Shown here piece by piece: positions 26,874 through 36,960 of a DNA stretch of 64,000 bases. The notes beneath the pieces are model-generated. The model had not been told where the DNA came from and ran no database searches. It saw nothing but the letters and a program-made list of their open reading frames with translations. How positions within the stretch are numbered: position 1 is the stretch's first letter; the number at the start of each line of letters is the position of its first letter. Source of the stretch: Paenibacillus wynnii (GTDB lineage Bacteria; Bacillota; Bacilli; Paenibacillales; Paenibacillaceae); NCBI RefSeq assembly GCF_000757885.1, contig NZ_JQCR01000002.1, forward strand, positions 1,612,001 to 1,676,000. Reading direction: 5' to 3'. Position numbers and translations under genes: made by a program.

Positions 26874-26902
26874 TTGTTCATTGATTTGATTTTTGTTATA
26901 AT
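26874..26902 (+). promoter_or_regulatory. Promoter of the sinR-like gene
   Basis: TTGTTC (26874-26879), a 17-bp spacer and a perfect TATAAT (26897-26902), about 30 bp before the start codon. Confidence 0.7.
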
Positions 26903-26933
26903 AGTATTAAATATCGTTAAGGGGCGTTGTCAC

Positions 26934-27278
26934 ATGCCAGAGAATTTGGGTCAACGCATCCATCAGCTACGTCTGGAGAAAGATCTCTCCCTATCCGAAC
27001 TTGCGGATAGAGCTCATGTTGCCAAATCTTACCTAAGCAATGTCGAAAGAAACATTCAATCCAATCCCTCTATCATGTTCATTGAAAAGATCGCCGATGC
27101 GCTTCAGGTTTCTATGCATATTCTACTTTATGGTGAGCTTTCCGAGACTGAAGAGGCCCTTCTGGATTCCGATTGGTTCGGCCTTGTACAGGATGCTATG
27201 GCTTCAGGCGTTAGCAAACAGGAGTTTAAGGAGTTTCTGGATTATCAGAAATGGCGTCTTGACCAAAAAGCAGATTAA
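26934..27278 (+). CDS. SinR-like XRE-family repressor
   Basis: This 114-residue protein has an N-terminal XRE helix-turn-helix (GQRIHQLRLEKDLSLSELADRAHVAKSYLSNVERN) and a C-terminal SinR/SinI-type helical hook (SKQEFKEFLDYQKWRL). In Bacillus, SinR represses matrix genes and influences motility; SinI binds its C-terminal domain. The start ATG 26934 follows AAGGGG; a frame extending 20 codons upstream overlaps the promoter. The partner sinI-like gene lies convergently at 27406-27552 instead of upstream in tandem as in B. subtilis. The two share a bidirectional terminator. Confidence 0.9.
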   Translation: MPENLGQRIHQLRLEKDLSLSELADRAHVAKSYLSNVERNIQSNPSIMFIEKIADALQVSMHILLYGELSETEEALLDSDWFGLVQDAMASGVSKQEFKEFLDYQKWRLDQKAD

Positions 27279-27307
27279 TTTAAAAGCACCAAGAAGAAAT
27301 ATAAACA

Positions 27308-27332
27308 AAGTATACTGAAAACTTATACTTTG
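27308..27332 (+). repeat. 25-nt repeat, copy 1
   Basis: The 25-nt string, beginning AAGTATACTG and ending TATACTTTG, is identical to 35252-35276. In this copy one more base on each side extends the inverted repeat to CAAAGTATA / TATACTTTG. It lies between a stop codon and a terminator hairpin, as does the other copy. Confidence 0.75.
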
Positions 27333-27343
27333 CTTATATTTGC

Positions 27344-27374
27344 AAAAAGCACAGCGAAGGTCGCTGTGCTTTTT
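27344..27374. terminator. Bidirectional terminator between sinR-like and sinI-like genes
   Basis: A 14-bp perfect stem AAAAAGCACAGCGA / TCGCTGTGCTTTTT with a 3-nt loop has a U-tract in both directions. Confidence 0.92.
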
Positions 27375-27405
27375 CGTATGTAGCTGCCTCATCGTGTAGA
27401 CTCTT

Positions 27406-27552
27406 TTACATGACCTGTAAAGATCTCTCATTGAAGAATTGCCGAACCTCTTCGGCTTTAATCCCTGCTTTTTTAGCCTTTAGGAGCAAATAGACCCATT
27501 CTAAATCCAGATCTATCTCACGTAGCCCTCCGTTATCCACCTGGTTGGACAT
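27406..27552 (-). CDS. SinI-like anti-repressor
   Basis: This is a 48-residue protein. The SinI-type motif is evident: EIDLDLEWVYLLLKAKKAGI, then KAEEVRQFFNE, matching the LDxEWxxLxxxAxxxGxxxEEIR pattern of B. subtilis SinI and the SinR hook. It should bind the SinR-like protein encoded opposite and relieve repression. AGGAGGAG lies 12 nt before the ATG. The leader carries a c-di-GMP-I riboswitch aptamer that ends about 11 nt before this ribosome site, so translation or transcript elongation is probably ligand-controlled. The frame is short and easily missed by gene finders. Confidence 0.85.
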   Translation of the reverse strand: MSNQVDNGGLREIDLDLEWVYLLLKAKKAGIKAEEVRQFFNERSLQVM

Positions 27553-27580
27553 TTCCAAAAAAATCTCCTCCTAAGATTCT

Positions 27581-27676
27581 AAGTCCCCAGGCAGTCCAGC
27601 CATCATAGTATTTCTACCTTAGACCTGAGACTTTGTGTCCCTGCCTTTCAGCAGGTTTACCCTTTACTGTACCCTC
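27581..27676 (-). ncRNA. Cyclic di-GMP-I (GEMM) riboswitch upstream of the sinI-like gene
   Basis: Read on the minus strand, the leader carries the class I signature in order. These are GGGTAAACC; a CCTGC-TGAAAG-GCAGG hairpin with a GAAA tetraloop; GGGACACAAAGTC; AGGTCTAAGG, which resembles the 11-nt tetraloop receptor; TATGATGG; and CTGGACTGCC. This follows the Vc2 layout closely. The 3' part is immediately followed by CTTAGAATCTTAGGAGGAG, whose CTTAG repeats could pair with the CTAAG of the receptor, offering a simple switch over the ribosome site. The expression platform is inference. Confidence 0.85.
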
Positions 27677-27727
27677 TAATATTAAAGGGTCGGTCTGTAT
27701 TTCGATGATTCAGCTCTGTGCAATAAC

Positions 27728-27733
27728 ATTATA
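27728..27733 (-). promoter_or_regulatory. -10 box for the riboswitch-sinI transcript
   Basis: A perfect TATAAT on the minus strand lies about 45 bp upstream of the aptamer. No convincing -35 is present at 17 bp (the nearest TTGACA-like word, TCGACA, is 21 bp away), so an activator or an alternative sigma factor may be involved. Confidence 0.5.
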
Positions 27734-28214
27734 CAAGGTATTGAAGGAAAAGTGTGTCGATTTGTGTAATTTTTATTGATAAGAATAGAGAGACAAATAG
27801 CTGATTTTGGCAATACTTGTACCAATAACAGCGTTTATAAGGAGTGATTAACTATTAATATAGTATGTAGAAAACTAGTGCTCTGGTATGTAATTAATAA
27901 ATACCCAATTTTTAAATGTTGAAACGGGGGTTTTTAAGAAAAAAGTAGGACGGTAAGATCATTTTCATAGTCCTTTGGTTTGATAGCGATTGTTAGCATT
28001 CGTTATATGAATAAGGTATAAACCTATACCGTTTTGCGAACGGATTGGACAAAAGTATGAATTGATTACAACAGACGAAAGTAGCACAATAGTATAAGGT
28101 AATAAAATTTAAATTAGGTTATGATTATTATAGAATGAAAACGCAATCATCGCAGCTCTGAAAGCGCCTATACTTGCGCTTAAATTGGAGTTCATCCGTT
28201 AGGAGGATTTATTC
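27734..28214. other. AT-rich regulatory gap before odhA
   Basis: About 480 bp without a gene. It holds the upstream part of the sinI promoter and the odhA promoter region (TATTATAGAAT near 28130). A weak cre-like sequence TGAAAGCGCCTATA near 28158 matches 12 of 14 consensus positions, which would fit catabolite control of odhAB. No structured RNA was recognised. Confidence 0.4.
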
Positions 28215-31082
28215 ATGGCAGCCAAAGAGCCCCACAACGAATCCCTTTGGAGTAAATATTACGGACCCAATCTCGGTTATATCCAAGAGAAATATGAGCA
28301 ATTCGTCAAAGATCCGGCTTCTGTAGAACATAATTACCGGGACCTTTTTACAATTTCTGGACCTCCTCCATTGACTGCAGAAGAACAGCAAGACCCACAG
28401 CCAGTAGTTTCCGGAAATACGGAATGGCTTAAGAAGGCCGTAAGAGCATCCAAACTGATTGCCAACATTCGAATTCACGGCCATCTGGGAGCTAATATTG
28501 ACCCGCTTGAGCGGAAACCAAACACTATGGCTAAATGGCTTAACCCTGAAACCTATGAGTTAACCCGCGACGATCTGGTTGCATTACCTGCTTCTCTGAT
28601 TTGGGAGAATGCTCCGGCGGATGTACTTACCGGATGGGATGCCTATCACCGGATGCTTCAAATATATACACAAACCATCGCTTATGAATTCGGGCATGTG
28701 AACGCTGAACAGGAGCTCCGTTGGCTGAACAGCCAAGCGGAATCACCAAGCTCCCCCTCCCCTCTGAATAGTGCGGAACGCAAAGAACTGCTTAAGCGGC
28801 TCGTTCAGGTAGAGCAGTTCGAAACCTTTTTGCACAAGACATTTGTGGGACAAAAACGCTTCAGTCTCGAAGGAAACGATGCCCTCGTCCCTATGCTGGA
28901 TGAAATCGTACGTGCCGCCGCACATGATGGTGCGGAGCATATTCTAATGGGCATGGCCCACCGCGGGCGGTTGAACGTGCTGGCTCATATTCTGGGAAAA
29001 CCCTATGATATTATTTTCTCTGAATTCCATCATTCTCCGAACAAAGAGCTGTTCCCCTCTGAGGGGTCAATGGGCATTAACTATGGCTGGACAGGAGATG
29101 TGAAGTACCACTTAGGTGCAGATCGCGCAGTCCGTGAAGGTGAAACCGTGCGGACCCGTCTGACTCTGGCGAATAACCCCAGTCATTTGGAATTCGTAAA
29201 TCCCGTTGTGGAGGGCTTTACCCGTGCTGCTCAGGAAGATCGCAGCACACCGGGAATGCCAATCCTCGATACCAATAAAGCCATGGCGGTTCTGATGCAC
29301 GGTGATGCCGCTTTTCCAGGAGAAGGCATCGTTGCTGAAACCTTGAATATCGGCAAACTGAACGGTTATCAAAATGGCGGTACGATTCATATTATCGTTA
29401 ATAATCGCATCGGGTTCACAACAGAAAGCGAAGACTCCAGGTCTACCCATTATGCAAGCGACTTGGCTAAAGGGTATGAAATTCCAATTGTACATGTGAA
29501 CGCCGATGACCCGGAAGCCTGTGTGGCTGCCGTTCGTCTGGCCAGCTCTTACCGTAATTTGTTCAAGAAGGACATTGTTATCGACCTTATTGGGTATCGC
29601 CGCCACGGTCACAATGAAATGGATGATCCTGAAACAACCCAGCCTATCGTATATGGCAAGGTTCGAACCCATCCGACCGTCTACAATATTTACGCTGAAC
29701 GTCTGATTCAGGATAAAGTCACTACTCTTGATGAAGTGAAGAAAGTATATGCCGAGGCCGAGAGCCTTCTGCAGGAAGCTTATGATAGTATGAAGGAAGG
29801 CAAACATAAAAAAGGTGAGAGCAAATCAGCCGTCCCACTACAGACTGGCGATTCCAGTTCACGCGCTACAGCTGTTCCTCTGGACACTCTGCGTGAGATT
29901 AACCGCCAGCTGTTGACCGTTCCCGACGGTTTCCAGGTCTATCCGAAGCTGCAGCGAATTCTACAGCGCCGTAAGGATTCATTGAACGAAGGCGAAAAGG
30001 TAGATTGGGCATTGGCTGAAAGCCTAGCTTTTGCCACTATTCTGCACGATGGAACACCTATTCGTCTAAGCGGTCAGGATTCACAGCGGGGCACCTTTGC
30101 CCATCGCCACCTTGTTCTACATGACAGTGAATCCGGAAAGCGGTTCTCCCCATTGCATCAGCTGACGGATTCCAAGGCATCTTTTGCGGTGTACAACAGC
30201 CCACTCTCCGAAGCCTCTGTTCTTGGATATGAATACGGATATAACGTATTTGCACCCGAAACTATGGTGCTTTGGGAAGCGCAATATGGGGATTTCGCCA
30301 ATGCTGCCCAAGTCATTTTCGACCAGTTCATTGCCGCCGGACGTGCAAAGTGGACGCAGCGAAGCAATCTGGTTGTCCTTCTCCCGCACGGCTATGAAGG
30401 GCAGGGTCCTGAGCATTCCAGCGGCAGGCTGGAACGCTACTTGCAATTATCGGCAGAGGAGAATTGGACCGTTGCCAACCTAACTACCGCAGCGCAATAT
30501 TTCCACCTCCTGCGTCGTCAGGCAGCCTTATGCGGTCAGGGAGATGCCCGTCCACTGGTTATTATGACTCCTAAGAGCCTCATCCGCAATCCGCGCAGCA
30601 CCTCGAACGGTACGGAGCTGGCTGCAGGACATTTCTTGCCGGTATTCCCTGAGTCGTCACTGGGGCAGAACCCGGGTAAAGTGAAGCGGCTGGTTGTATG
30701 CAGCGGGAAAGTAGGGGTTGATTTGCAGACAGAACTGGAGTCGGGTCGGGATCAGGATTGGTCTTGGCTGCATATTCTCCGTCTGGAGCAACTTTATCCT
30801 TTCCCAAAAAGCGAACTTTTGGCTTATCTTGAAACGTTCACCTCACTTGAGGAGATTGTATGGGTACAAGAGGAACCGAAAAACATGGGCGCTTGGAGTT
30901 ATGCTGAACCCCGGTTGAGAGCCATTGCTCCAGCGAATACAGGCGTTCAATATATCGGCCGCCCGGAACGTTCCAGCCCGGCCAGCGGATATGCAGACGT
31001 TCATGCCTATGAGCAGCGGAGAATTGTCTCTGAAGCCCTGAAGTTAAACACGCAAGTACAAGCGGCTGTGCCGTCCACCTAA
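28215..31082 (+). CDS. odhA: 2-oxoglutarate dehydrogenase E1 component
   Basis: This 955-residue thiamine diphosphate enzyme decarboxylates 2-oxoglutarate in the TCA cycle and passes the succinyl group to OdhB. Visible parts are an N-terminal E2-contact segment (SLWSKYYGPNLGYIQEKYEQF), the central ThDP domain with LMGMAHRGRLNVLAHILGKP and HGDAAFPGEGIVAETLN, and GYRRHGHNEMDDPETTQP. The transketolase-like C-terminal part contains SGQDSQRGTFAHRH and LLPHGYEGQGPEHSSGRLER. Length is normal for the family. AGGAGG precedes the ATG. It is followed by odhB after 51 bp in the classical odhAB operon. Confidence 0.97.
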   Translation: MAAKEPHNESLWSKYYGPNLGYIQEKYEQFVKDPASVEHNYRDLFTISGPPPLTAEEQQDPQPVVSGNTEWLKKAVRASKLIANIRIHGHLGANIDPLERKPNTMAKWLNPETYELTRDDLVALPASLIWENAPADVLTGWDAYHRMLQIYTQTIAYEFGHVNAEQELRWLNSQAESPSSPSPLNSAERKELLKRLVQVEQFETFLHKTFVGQKRFSLEGNDALVPMLDEIVRAAAHDGAEHILMGMAHRGRLNVLAHILGKPYDIIFSEFHHSPNKELFPSEGSMGINYGWTGDVKYHLGADRAVREGETVRTRLTLANNPSHLEFVNPVVEGFTRAAQEDRSTPGMPILDTNKAMAVLMHGDAAFPGEGIVAETLNIGKLNGYQNGGTIHIIVNNRIGFTTESEDSRSTHYASDLAKGYEIPIVHVNADDPEACVAAVRLASSYRNLFKKDIVIDLIGYRRHGHNEMDDPETTQPIVYGKVRTHPTVYNIYAERLIQDKVTTLDEVKKVYAEAESLLQEAYDSMKEGKHKKGESKSAVPLQTGDSSSRATAVPLDTLREINRQLLTVPDGFQVYPKLQRILQRRKDSLNEGEKVDWALAESLAFATILHDGTPIRLSGQDSQRGTFAHRHLVLHDSESGKRFSPLHQLTDSKASFAVYNSPLSEASVLGYEYGYNVFAPETMVLWEAQYGDFANAAQVIFDQFIAAGRAKWTQRSNLVVLLPHGYEGQGPEHSSGRLERYLQLSAEENWTVANLTTAAQYFHLLRRQAALCGQGDARPLVIMTPKSLIRNPRSTSNGTELAAGHFLPVFPESSLGQNPGKVKRLVVCSGKVGVDLQTELESGRDQDWSWLHILRLEQLYPFPKSELLAYLETFTSLEEIVWVQEEPKNMGAWSYAEPRLRAIAPANTGVQYIGRPERSSPASGYADVHAYEQRRIVSEALKLNTQVQAAVPST

Positions 31083-31133
31083 GGGACGGCGTCACAATAG
31101 CAAAAACTATAATATTTGGGGAGGTAGCGGCCT

Positions 31134-32441
31134 GTGTCTGAAATTAAAGTACCCGATTTGGGTGAATCCATTTCCGAAGGAACGATCTACAAATGGCTAG
31201 TCAATGAGGGTGACACTGTCGGACAGGGAGATGTACTCGCAGAGCTTGAAACCGATAAGGTCAACCTTGAGATTAGCGCAGAGGAAGACGGCGTCATCAC
31301 CTCCATTCTGCGCCAAGCCGGCGAGAATGTAGCCGTCGGTGAGGCTATCGGCATCATCGGCAGCGGTGCCGGAAGCCAGCCGCAGGTTACAGCTGCGGCT
31401 GCAGTTGAGGGCGCGGCTTCTAGCAGCGCCCCGGCTGAGCCAGCGGCGAGCGTTAGCGCCACTGCACCTGAAGCTGCGCCCGAAGGGCCTGCGGCAGCGG
31501 GCGAAAGCAACGCTGCCCTGGCCTCGCCAGGCGCACGGAAGCTCGCACGGGAGCGCGGCATCGACCTCGGCGAGGTGAGCGCCCGTGATCCTATCGGCCG
31601 CATTGGGCAGGCCGATGTGAAGGAGCATGGTGCAGCAGCGCCTGCGGCCGCTGCACCCGCGGTGTCTGCACCGGCGCCGCAAGGCAAGCCGGAGGCGGCG
31701 AAGCCGGCTGCCGGCAAAACGCAGCAGCCGGAGGACGGCAAGTCCGTCGAGCGCAAGCGCATGTCGCGCAGACGGCTGACGATTGCCAGCCGCCTGGTGG
31801 AAGCGCAGCAGACGGCGGCCATGCTGACCACCTTCAACGAGGTGGATATGACGGCCATCCTCGATATTCGCAAGCGCCGCAAGGACGCCTTCAAAGAAAA
31901 GCATGAAGTCGGACTCGGGTTCATGTCCTTCTTCACCAAAGCAGTCATCGGCGCGCTCAAAGCCTACCCAATGCTGAATGCGGAGATTGACGGCGAAGAT
32001 TTGGTTCTGAAGAAATTCTATGATATCGGTATTGCTGTAGCTGCCAAGGAAGGACTTGTAGTTCCGGTCGTCCGTGATGCAGACCGACTCAGCTTCCCGC
32101 AAATCGAGCGACAGATCGGCGAGCTTGCCTCCAAGGCACGGAGTAATACCCTCAGTCTTTCCGAACTTCAGGGCGGCACATTTACAATTACGAACGGCGG
32201 TGTATTCGGATCACTATTATCCACACCGATTCTAAATACTCCACAGGTCGGCATTCTCGGAATGCACAAGATCCAGCTCCGCCCGATCGCGTTGGATGAA
32301 GAGAGAATGGCTAACCGTCCTATGATGTATATCGCGTTGTCTTACGATCATCGGATCGTTGACGGCTCGGAAGCCGTAAGCTTCCTTGTCAAAATCAAAG
32401 AACTGTTGGAAGATCCAGAATCCCTGTTGCTGGAAGGGTAA
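31134..32441 (+). CDS. odhB: Dihydrolipoyllysine succinyltransferase E2 component
   Basis: This is a 435-residue core subunit of the 2-oxoglutarate dehydrogenase complex. Order: lipoyl domain (1-77) with the lipoylated Lys in [11 protein letters not shown]; an Ala/Pro-rich linker; the E1/E3-binding domain ([19 protein letters not shown]); a second Ala/Pro linker; and the catalytic domain ending with the DHR active site ([13 protein letters not shown]). The start is GTG 31134, behind GGGGAGG. The two linkers are encoded by markedly GC-richer DNA (about 31390-31780) than the rest of the window, which creates long spurious antisense frames. Confidence 0.97.
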   Translation: MSEIKVPDLGESISEGTIYKWLVNEGDTVGQGDVLAELETDKVNLEISAEEDGVITSILRQAGENVAVGEAIGIIGSGAGSQPQVTAAAAVEGAASSSAPAEPAASVSATAPEAAPEGPAAAGESNAALASPGARKLARERGIDLGEVSARDPIGRIGQADVKEHGAAAPAAAAPAVSAPAPQGKPEAAKPAAGKTQQPEDGKSVERKRMSRRRLTIASRLVEAQQTAAMLTTFNEVDMTAILDIRKRRKDAFKEKHEVGLGFMSFFTKAVIGALKAYPMLNAEIDGEDLVLKKFYDIGIAVAAKEGLVVPVVRDADRLSFPQIERQIGELASKARSNTLSLSELQGGTFTITNGGVFGSLLSTPILNTPQVGILGMHKIQLRPIALDEERMANRPMMYIALSYDHRIVDGSEAVSFLVKIKELLEDPESLLLEG

Positions 32442-32463
32442 TTTCCAATCTAATATAAAATAG

Positions 32464-32503
32464 AACGCCCCGCCTGCTCTCTCGAGTAGAACGGGGCGTT
32501 TTC
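32464..32503 (+). terminator. Terminator of odhAB
   Basis: AACGCCCCG pairs with CGGGGCGTT and TTTTCCTTTT follows. Confidence 0.88.
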
Positions 32504-32624
32504 CTTTTCGTTTTCGATTTGGACTAGCCCTTAATTAATTTTCAATTAGTCCTATACCCAACCCTAATGAGGAATAGTAGATTGAGGGCATACGTTTTTG
32601 CAGTTTAGTAGCATAGTTGCGTAC

Positions 32625-32696
32625 AGTGGCATAGTTACAGTTTAGTTGTACAGTCACTGTAGTGGCATAGTTACAGTTTAGTTGTATGGTCACTTT
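32625..32696. repeat. 36-bp tandem duplication
   Basis: Two adjacent 36-bp units (32625-32660 and 32661-32696), both starting AGTGGCATAGTTACAGTTTA, differ at three positions. They are followed by further degenerate TTAGTTGCA words. Confidence 0.85.
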
Positions 32697-32752
32697 AGTT
32701 GCAATTTATTGTACTTTAGTTGCAACTTAGTTACAGCCTCAGTTGCACTTCA

Positions 32753-32826
32753 TTAGTTGCACTTTCTACACCTATTTCGAGCATATAGCCGACTCTGCGT
32801 GAGATAAGTGTATTCAGTGCAACTAT
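32753..32826. repeat. Inverted-repeat element 1 (TAGTTGCACT arms)
   Basis: The arm TTAGTTGCACTTTCTACACC pairs with an inverted arm GATAAGTGTATTCAGTGCAACTA around a spacer of about 27 bp. The arms are related to those of element 2. Confidence 0.75.
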
Positions 32827-32863
32827 AAATCGAAAAACCACCTATTTTCACCAAAAACCAAAT

Positions 32864-32938
32864 ATATAAGTGCATAAAGTGCAACTAGACAACCGACGCG
32901 AGGTGATAACTCGTCTATAGTTGCACTTTCTACACTTA
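32864..32938. repeat. Inverted-repeat element 2 (TAGTTGCACT arms)
   Basis: TATAAGTGCATAAAGTGCAAC (with CTAG) is inverted relative to CTATAGTTGCACTTTCTACA (with CTTA), with a 27-bp spacer. Arm and spacer lengths match element 1, with the arms in the opposite order. Confidence 0.75.
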
Positions 32939-33004
32939 AAAGAGGCGCACAGCAAAACAGGCACCGGGAACGCCCCCAAATGCCTGTTTACCATGCCCTT
33001 ATAC

Positions 33005-34587
<1,583 letters not shown>

Positions 34588-34677
34588 CTATCGATATTCA
34601 TAGCAGTCCTTAATATTTAAGTATTCTTCCCAAATATCTGTAGTTATACTTTAAACATACTTTGTGGAGGTGGCCCT

Positions 34678-35253
34678 TTGAATATTACAAGCGAGGAAGA
34701 CTTAAAACAGCTCATTAAAGAAGACCCATGGATGATGGAGATTTTAGAAACAGCTATGCTGTTAGAACTCCCGGAATGGTGGATTTGTGCCGGCTTTGTA
34801 CGATCGAAGGTATGGGATGCGCTGCATGGTTTCGAGGAAAGAACACCTTTGCCGGATGTAGATGTTATCTATTACGACAAACACAATCTTCACGAAGATG
34901 AGGAGAAGCGATTGGAACAGAAGTTGCGAAGCCTAAATCCTACGATTCCCTGGTCCGTGAAGAACCAAGCCCGAATGCATGTCATTAATCACCTTGCGGC
35001 ACCTTATACATCATCAGTAGATGCAATCTCCAAGTTTCCCGAGACCGCCACAGCACTAGGAGTTTCATTAAGCGAAGAGAAGGGACTGATTTTGACCGCA
35101 CCGCATGGGATTGAGGATGTTGTGAATATGTTGCTAAGACCGACCCCACATTTTACAGAAAATAAAAACTTGACTCCTATCTATGAGGAACGGCTACTCA
35201 AGAAGGACTGGAAATCGATTTGGCCTCGGCTGCGAGCTTATTCTGCTGGGTAA
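34678..35253 (+). CDS. Nucleotidyltransferase-like protein (DUF925/NTP_transf_6 type)
   Basis: This is a 191-residue cytoplasmic protein. GFVRSKVWDALHGF and the acidic pair in PLPDVDVIYYD match the nucleotidyltransferase-fold family annotated in many bacteria without a known substrate. LAAPYTSSVDAISKFPETAT and the C-terminal KKDWKSIWPRL are also family-like. The start is TTG 34678 after GGAGGTGG. It is divergent from the GH1 gene and convergent with the chemoreceptor gene. Confidence 0.85.
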   Translation: MNITSEEDLKQLIKEDPWMMEILETAMLLELPEWWICAGFVRSKVWDALHGFEERTPLPDVDVIYYDKHNLHEDEEKRLEQKLRSLNPTIPWSVKNQARMHVINHLAAPYTSSVDAISKFPETATALGVSLSEEKGLILTAPHGIEDVVNMLLRPTPHFTENKNLTPIYEERLLKKDWKSIWPRLRAYSAG

Positions 35254-35276
35254 GTATACTGAAAACTTATACTTTG
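35252..35276 (+). repeat. 25-nt repeat, copy 2
   Basis: This copy is identical over 25 nt to 27308-27332. It overlaps the stop region of the nucleotidyltransferase-like gene and precedes a hairpin by about 15 bp. Confidence 0.75.
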
Positions 35277-35283
35277 TTATATT

Positions 35284-35312
35284 ATGAAAAAACCAGCGGA
35301 AGTCCGCTGGTT
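35284..35312 (-). terminator. Terminator of the chemoreceptor gene
   Basis: AACCAGCGGA pairs with TCCGCTGGTT; on the minus strand TTTTTTCAT follows. The plus strand lacks a T-run but could use the stem. Confidence 0.8.
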
Positions 35313-35346
35313 CAGCCTAACTATGATCTAAATGGAGAGCTTAAGC

Positions 35347-36864
35347 TTATACCGCCAAATCGATGCCAACCACGCCAACGACTTCTCCTTGGTGGTTCCG
35401 GATGGCCTTGGATAAGGTTATGCACGAGCGTTTTGTTATGGCCGAAACATAAGGATTGGAGACATATGCCCCTTCGCTCATTGCACCGTTCCACCAATCC
35501 CGTCTCTTCGCATTCAACAAACCTGCCGTTGGTTCGGAAAAGATAAAGGTTCCATCCGTCCGGTTCGACCAGATGGCCTGGACATCCGGCACTTTTTTAA
35601 TGCAAGCACCCAGAACACCGCCATGACTTGCCGGATCCGGTACATACAGCTCCTCCTTGGCGGAAATATCCTGCAGCAGGATCTGCATCTCTTGCAGCCT
35701 TCCGGCATATTGGCTCAGCTCGATCTCTTCTTTGCCCGCAATAACAGCAACTGACTCCCTCAAAGCTTGAGATTCCGTCAGCAGATTAGCACTAACCTCA
35801 TTAAGTTGTCCTATTTGGGTACGTTGGCGGGTCACCTGCTCCAAGGTAAGATCCACATTAGCGATAGTCTCGCTAACAATGACTACCGCACCGCGGAGCT
35901 CGGTAGTGGTGTCCCCAATTAACTGGCTTTGGCGGGACGCAGCTGCTACAGTGTCAACCACCACAGCTCCAACCTCATCTACCCGGGCCGCAATATCATC
36001 CAGACGCAGTCTTACCGCGCCCACTTCATTCACTCCGCGTTCCACCGCTGCTTGCTCTACGGTTACCGAGTTTAATACCTGCTCAACCCCGTTGTTGATA
36101 TCCTGCAAAAGACCGGAGGATCGATCTACCGAAGCTTTGCTCTGATCAGCCAGCTGCCGGATGCGGCCCGCCACTACCGAGAAGCCCCTTCCCTGTTCTC
36201 CAGCCCGCGCCGCTTCTATAGAAGCATTCAATGCGAGCAGGGAAGTTTCGTTCACAATACCTATAATAAGGGCGTTTATTTCCTCCAGCATGTTCAAATG
36301 TTGGCTTAAAGTTGCGAACTTGCTCCGCATATCTCCGCCTTGTTCCTTTAACTCCGTCATAACCGCATCTGTATTTCTTAGAGACTCGACCATTTCAGAA
36401 ACTCCCTGGCGGGTATCCTTCATATTGGCCCCAAGTTTGTCTGTCAGTTCCTGAATATGCGATGTGGCAGCCGCGACTCCACCCATAGTTTCAAAAGCTC
36501 CCTCTATGTTTGCTTTTGCCTCGTAACTGCGGGTACGTAGCCCAATCTCATATTCATGAGAATAATCTGCAGTCTGCTGCAGTTCCTCCGTATGTCGGCT
36601 AATCTCCTCCAAGGCTCCATGCAGCCGGTCTGAAGTAACTACAATTTCATTGCCAAGCAGCTCCACTTTGTTATTAGTATCCTGGAGCAGCTGTTCTTTA
36701 CTCAGCTTGGAGTCGTGCAAGGTCAAGGACCTCCAACTCAATGTCACAATTAACAACATGAACACCAGCTTGTGTACCCAAAACATGTCAATCAACCAGC
36801 TGTACAGGCCAACAAGAAGTACCAGAACGATAAACAGACTTAAATTCCTGCGGTTACGCATCAT
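35347..36864 (-). CDS. Methyl-accepting chemotaxis protein with C-terminal Cache-like domain
   Basis: This is a 505-residue receptor. Two hydrophobic segments near the N-terminus ([21 protein letters not shown] and [13 protein letters not shown]) leave almost no external loop. A long helical region follows, with the conserved hairpin tip ([20 protein letters not shown] then [25 protein letters not shown]). The last about 100 residues ([13 protein letters not shown] onward, with [20 protein letters not shown] and [13 protein letters not shown]) resemble the distal half of a Cache sensor, here placed in the cytoplasm after the signalling domain. The start chosen is ATG 36864, behind GGAGTGG, because the extended -10 box at 36904 would leave only about 9 nt before the ATG at 36888. 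Confidence 0.85.
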   Translation of the reverse strand: MMRNRRNLSLFIVLVLLVGLYSWLIDMFWVHKLVFMLLIVTLSWRSLTLHDSKLSKEQLLQDTNNKVELLGNEIVVTSDRLHGALEEISRHTEELQQTADYSHEYEIGLRTRSYEAKANIEGAFETMGGVAAATSHIQELTDKLGANMKDTRQGVSEMVESLRNTDAVMTELKEQGGDMRSKFATLSQHLNMLEEINALIIGIVNETSLLALNASIEAARAGEQGRGFSVVAGRIRQLADQSKASVDRSSGLLQDINNGVEQVLNSVTVEQAAVERGVNEVGAVRLRLDDIAARVDEVGAVVVDTVAAASRQSQLIGDTTTELRGAVVIVSETIANVDLTLEQVTRQRTQIGQLNEVSANLLTESQALRESVAVIAGKEEIELSQYAGRLQEMQILLQDISAKEELYVPDPASHGGVLGACIKKVPDVQAIWSNRTDGTFIFSEPTAGLLNAKRRDWWNGAMSEGAYVSNPYVSAITKRSCITLSKAIRNHQGEVVGVVGIDLAV

Positions 36865-36903
36865 CAACTGTCCACTCCACTCCATCATGTTATGTATTCT
36901 GAC

Positions 36904-36909
36904 ATTATA
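36904..36909 (-). promoter_or_regulatory. Extended -10 promoter of the chemoreceptor gene
   Basis: TGTTATAAT on the minus strand is a TGnTATAAT extended -10. No good -35 was seen. It sets the expected start of the transcript near 36897. Confidence 0.55.
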
Positions 36910-36960
36910 ACAGTTGGAGTCCTCAAAGGAAATACTTTCCTAATGGTTTAAGGGGACCGC

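Noticed and set aside
28157..28170. cre site before odhA
   Set aside because: TGAAAGCGCCTATA misses two consensus positions including the final C; kept only as a remark.
31187..32102. Two long minus-strand open frames (257 and 301 codons) opposite odhB
   Set aside because: They are shadows of the GC-rich Ala/Pro linker coding sequence. There is no ribosome site, the composition is biased (Ala/Ser/Arg), and the plus strand encodes a perfect E2 protein.
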